From NCBI GenBank assembly GCA_009667805.1, contig CM019067.1:248469721-248533720 (forward strand): a DNA stretch of 64,000 nucleotides. The letters are read 5' to 3'. The DNA comes from Leptobrachium leishanense (Eukaryota; Chordata; Amphibia; Anura; Megophryidae). A model generated the notes under the pieces. It was given only the letters and a program-made list of their open reading frames with translations. It had not been told where the DNA came from and did no database searches. This document shows, piece by piece, positions 60,776 through 64,000 of the stretch; position 1 is the first letter of the stretch, and each line of letters starts with the position of its first letter. The position numbers were made by a program, and so were the translations under genes.

Positions 60776-62224
60776 TTATTGTACCTCCAGCCAAGTCATC
60801 TTTTGCAGCATGTTCCGCTCTGTGTCTTTGTTTTTTGATCCCAAGGTGGATTTTTTTCTGGGAGGGCAGAAATATGACCGACCCAGTTTGCCTCATGACT
60901 GAAAAGCAGTGTGGGCAGCACTGGTGTATTTTGGCCTAGGCCAACAAGGCCTAGGCCTAGGGCGGCACTCTCCAGGGGGCGGCATCCCGCCGGGTGGCCC
61001 CACCCCTAAAAAAAATAAAAAAGTTTTTTTTTTTTTTCTTACTTTTGCAAACTATTTTACCAGGAAGGAAACATTGAGATGTCACTAATTTTCAAGTATG
61101 TCCTGGGTAGGCAACGCCTAGGCTTTCACTTTCCAGGGGGCAACAAAAAACCTCACCACTAATTGGGTTACTCACAGAGCACCGAAATGACGCCAACATT
61201 TTGGTGTTCTGTAGTTCCCTGCACTTCGGGGAATAAAATTTCCCCACCCTGCAGTGAATTCACCATTCACCGCAGGGTCCCCAAAGTGCATGGAGTCGGC
61301 CGCTGTATGCTGCCACCGCAACCCATGGCCTGCTGTTTTCAAAAGAACTACTGAACGAAAATGTCTGGAATTTACATGTAAGATCCTATGATTGATAATA
61401 AAAAGTTCTGTTACAGAAAAAGAAGAACCGATATTAAAAAAAAGGGGGGGATTTTGCCCAAAAAATTCTGAAAAATTACTAAATAGTACCAAAAAAAAAA
61501 AAATCAATAACTAAAGACTTTTTACTGCAGATTAAAATAATAAGTGGTTTATTAGATATTGCATAAAAACGGGAATATTAATAACATTGAAACCTATGGG
61601 GTTCGCCTGAATACCTGAACCTGCTGATTGAAACCACCGAACATCAGGGTATTTCACTGACATTTCTCTGCTGTTTGGTGTTCTCTGAATAGATTAACCA
61701 TTACTTCTCTATGGGGATTTGCACTGCCTTCAAACAGCACCGTACTTGCTGGCAGTTCGCCAAACTTGTGTGTGAGCATATCACCAGAGCAGTGGTGTAC
61801 TTAGAGGAGTGGCGGAGGGCGGGCCGCCCCAGGTACCAGTGATTATTGGGGTGTCATTAGGGGGTACTAGGAGGTGCCACTGTCACTGTGTGTCAGCTTT
61901 GAGCTGTGTTCTCAAACAACGAGCAGCGGAGCATGGCGTTTGCATACGGAATAAAATCGAATAGAATAAAAATCCCCCTCTCCTCCCTCCATAGCTCCTC
62001 CCCGCCCCGCAGCAGCTCTAGGAGGGGGATGTGATTTGTGTCCAGAGAGAGAAGATGACAGTAAACGGCAGGTAAAGGGCGGGTATCGGCAGAATATGAA
62101 GCCCTGTCTGCTTACTGCTGTTTAAAGTGGACCTTTCCTTAACCAGCACTGCAGTGATAGAAATTTGTCATTGAGCTGCCTGGCTCCTGGTGAGGCTGCG
62201 TGTGTGCAGGTCACACTCGGTCTG

Positions 62225-62265
62225 GCCAGTCAGGTGGTACTGAGTCTCAGTACCACCTGACTGGC
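62225..62265. repeat. Perfect 41-nt hairpin
   Basis: Arms GCCAGTCAGGTGGTACTGAG and its exact complement around a single T. It lies in the part of hAT family 11 that copy 1 lacks. Confidence 0.85.
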
Positions 62266-62559
62266 TGAACCACGTAACACGCACGCAGCTGCCCACCCTT
62301 TCGTTAACATGGACTGTCACTCTATTCTGGACTGAACACCCACCAGGAAGGGAATCAAAGCCACGGTGCACCCTCTGGCAGTGGCACCCCACTGCTGACA
62401 AGATGGCTCCACGCACAGGCACAGCCGCGATCCTAATGTGGCCTGGAGGGACCTCCTGCTGAATCTGTACACAGTCCCTGCTGACTCTGTACACAGCCCT
62501 ACCGCGGACGGAGGCCGGTAAAAGTAGAATAAATAATTGCTGTGTGCTCATATACACTC

Positions 62560-63020
62560 GGTTTGCTGGGAGTTTTATTGCAGTGGATTCTGATGCACTC
62601 ATACACACCACACATTGCATTGCTGGGAGTTTTATTGCAGTGGATTCTGATGCACTCATACACACCACACATTGCATTGCTGGGAGTTTTATTGCTGTGG
62701 ATTCTGATACGCTGACCCGCACATTGCATTACTGGGAGTTTTATTGCTGTGGATTCTAATACACTCATACACACTGCACATTGCATTGCTGGGAGTTTTA
62801 TTGCTGTGGATTCTGTGATACACACTGCATAGTACTGTGAGTTTTATTGCCTTGGAGCTCTGGGATACACTCATACACACTGCACATTACTGTGAGTTTT
62901 ATTGCTGTGCAGTTCTGTGATATGCTCATACACAGTGCACATTTCTGTGGGTTTTATTGCTGTGCAGCTCTGTGATACGCTCATATGCAGTGCACGTTTC
63001 TGTGGATTTTATTGTTCAAC
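62560..63020 (+). repeat. Minisatellite, same unit as at 46.95 kb, about nine units
   Basis: Units with gggagttttattgctgtgg, attctgatgcactcatacac and gcattgctg; the left units match each other best. Open frames on the minus strand follow from unit length. Confidence 0.85.
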
Positions 63021-63480
63021 CAATTAGAGCGGCTGTGATCCAGTATACTTAACATGCGTGGCTGTTCTTTGTAAAATTGCTTGAATTTAAACATTTCATA
63101 ATTTTATTTATCTCAATAGATACATTTGAAATGGTATACAAAATATACAAGTAGGCACTTGGTATCCACTTTTAATATAAAGAGCGGAAAAGGCGGAGCT
63201 CTAAGAGGAAAAGGTGGAGCTTAAAGAGGAAGGGTGGGGATTAACCAGGAAGAGGTGTGGCCTTGACAGGAAGGGGTGCCTCAAATTTAAATTAGGGGGT
63301 GCACGAGTTTAGTCAGGCCTAGGGCAGCACAAAACCTAAATACACCACTGGTGGGCAGTGATGGTTTGCTACACAGCAGCCTGTGGCTTCATTTTGGATA
63401 GGACTCACCCTCACTAGAGGTGCCTTGACGTTCGGCGGGTGAGCTTACTCTTTTAATGGCCATTAACAGAAACCAAAGCT

Positions 63481-63640
63481 TCTAATTGCGTTTTGTTTCG
63501 CACGGTATAATGGGAATAAGTGCAGATGACATTTTTCTCCTTGTTATGTTTTATACATGTTGCTGGGCTGGATACATTTGGTGGTTGCAGCCGCCCCATC
63601 GGGGAATAGGCGCGACCCCACCCCTCCTGTATTAAGCATA
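63481..63640 (+). repeat. 160-bp direct repeat, right copy
   Basis: See 60,616-60,775; the copies differ at a few sites (mainly A/G and T/G changes). Confidence 0.75.
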
Positions 63641-63655
63641 TTTTGTGCCTGCATT

Positions 63656-63765
63656 GTGATCTGGCGTTAAAATGCAGGCGCAAGGGGGAAAACTGTGGGC
63701 GCAGTTTTTCCTCCCTTGCGCCCGCGTTTTAGCGCACAGATCGTAATAGGGCCCTATAAATTTAC
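63656..63765. mobile_element. MITE fragment, family 9
   Basis: gttaaaatgcaggcgcaagg, a gcgcagttttt..cctcccttgcgcccgc hairpin and the end taatagggccctat match the 28.77-kb element. Confidence 0.55.
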
Positions 63766-63944
63766 AGGGTAATCCAGACGAGGACCCCTTGTTCGAGATG
63801 CCTAGAGGGGTGTCAGCTATACCCTCCTGACGAGGCCTAACAAGGCAGAAACAATCGTCAGGGGTTGCTGCATCTCTCATGTAGGGATGACGTCCTTGGC
63901 AATCACCACCCTTTCTGGATGTAGCAGTTTGATTTGCATATTTA

Positions 63945-64000
63945 TTTATTTGCAAAGTATTTTACCAGGAAGGATACATTGATATTTCTCTCGTTTTCAA
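63945..64000 (-). mobile_element. L2/SINE 3' tail at the window edge
   Basis: Minus-strand tail (attttaccaggaaggatac, then ttgatatttctctcgttttc). The window ends before it can be told whether a SINE or a LINE follows. Confidence 0.65.

Larger units (their letters stand above)
60919..63350. mobile_element. hAT, family 11, copy 2, with minisatellite
   Basis: Ends CACTGGTGTATTTTGGCC and CCTAAATACACCACTG, with an exact 8-bp duplication GTGGGCAG (60911-60918, 63351-63358). Same internal order as copy 1 at 45904: inverted L2/SINE tail (61,045-61,105), family 1 fragment (61,165-61,790), second hAT-like end (CAGTGGTGTACTTAGAGG, 61,793), minisatellite. It keeps about 570 bp (61,973-62,540) that copy 1 lacks. 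Confidence 0.85.

Noticed and set aside
62168..62825. Long minus-strand open frames of 184 and 108 codons
   Set aside because: Translated minisatellite units (ESTAIKLPAMQC repeats); the same units give open frames in other frames and on the other strand.

Overview
This window looks like intergenic or intronic DNA of a vertebrate, most likely a frog or toad. The evidence is the mix of repeats: Tc1-type transposons, many hAT, Harbinger-like and piggyBac-like miniature elements (MITEs), an L2/CR1-type LINE with matching tRNA-type SINEs, solo LTRs and large palindromes resembling Penelope-like elements. There are no bacterial operons, rRNA genes, tRNA genes or CRISPR arrays. Assignment to an anuran is inference from repeat composition. 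The only intact long protein I find is one Tc1 transposase; one short candidate host exon lies near 34.1 kb.

Layout. 0-5.3 kb: LINE 3' fragments, an LTR on the minus strand, and an LTR-like shell (2259-5272) that contains a 1.06-kb near-perfect palindrome and a 0.9-kb MITE. 5.3-10.8 kb: a coiled-coil-like open frame on the minus strand, a Tc1 element (6307-10099) split by a 2.2-kb hAT that holds further elements, and a second Tc1 3' end. 11-16.7 kb: MITEs, one SINE and single-copy-looking sequence. 16.7-22.3 kb: a hAT carrying a minisatellite, then a long L2/CR1-type LINE (endonuclease and reverse transcriptase) with an N-terminal 2A-like motif. 22.3-28.5 kb: Harbinger-like and piggyBac-like MITEs and a second ribozyme-like palindrome. 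28.6-32.5 kb: a foldback mariner-type element with a DD41D spacing, interrupted by a MITE and an L1-like sequence that itself holds a solo LTR. 33.2-41.8 kb: SINEs, the candidate exon, a Tc1-type foldback MITE, two solo LTRs, hATs and a third piggyBac-like MITE. 45.7-50.8 kb: two three-layer nests of elements. 51.3-59.4 kb: a MITE split by a 4.46-kb insertion that contains two Tc1 elements, one with an intact transposase. 60.5-64 kb: a second copy of the minisatellite-bearing hAT, flanked by 160-bp direct repeats.

How the parts relate. Most boundaries can be read from target-site duplications: 8 bp for hATs, TA for Tc1/mariner, TTAA for piggyBac-like, 3 bp for Harbinger-like, 5 bp for solo LTRs and 15 bp for the 54.5-59.0 kb insertion. 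These give a relative order of insertion. The SINEs share their 3' tail with the LINE, which suggests the LINE machinery moved them. The non-autonomous DNA elements carry no transposase and would depend on enzymes encoded elsewhere. All family names rest on motifs and termini visible here; no database search was possible.
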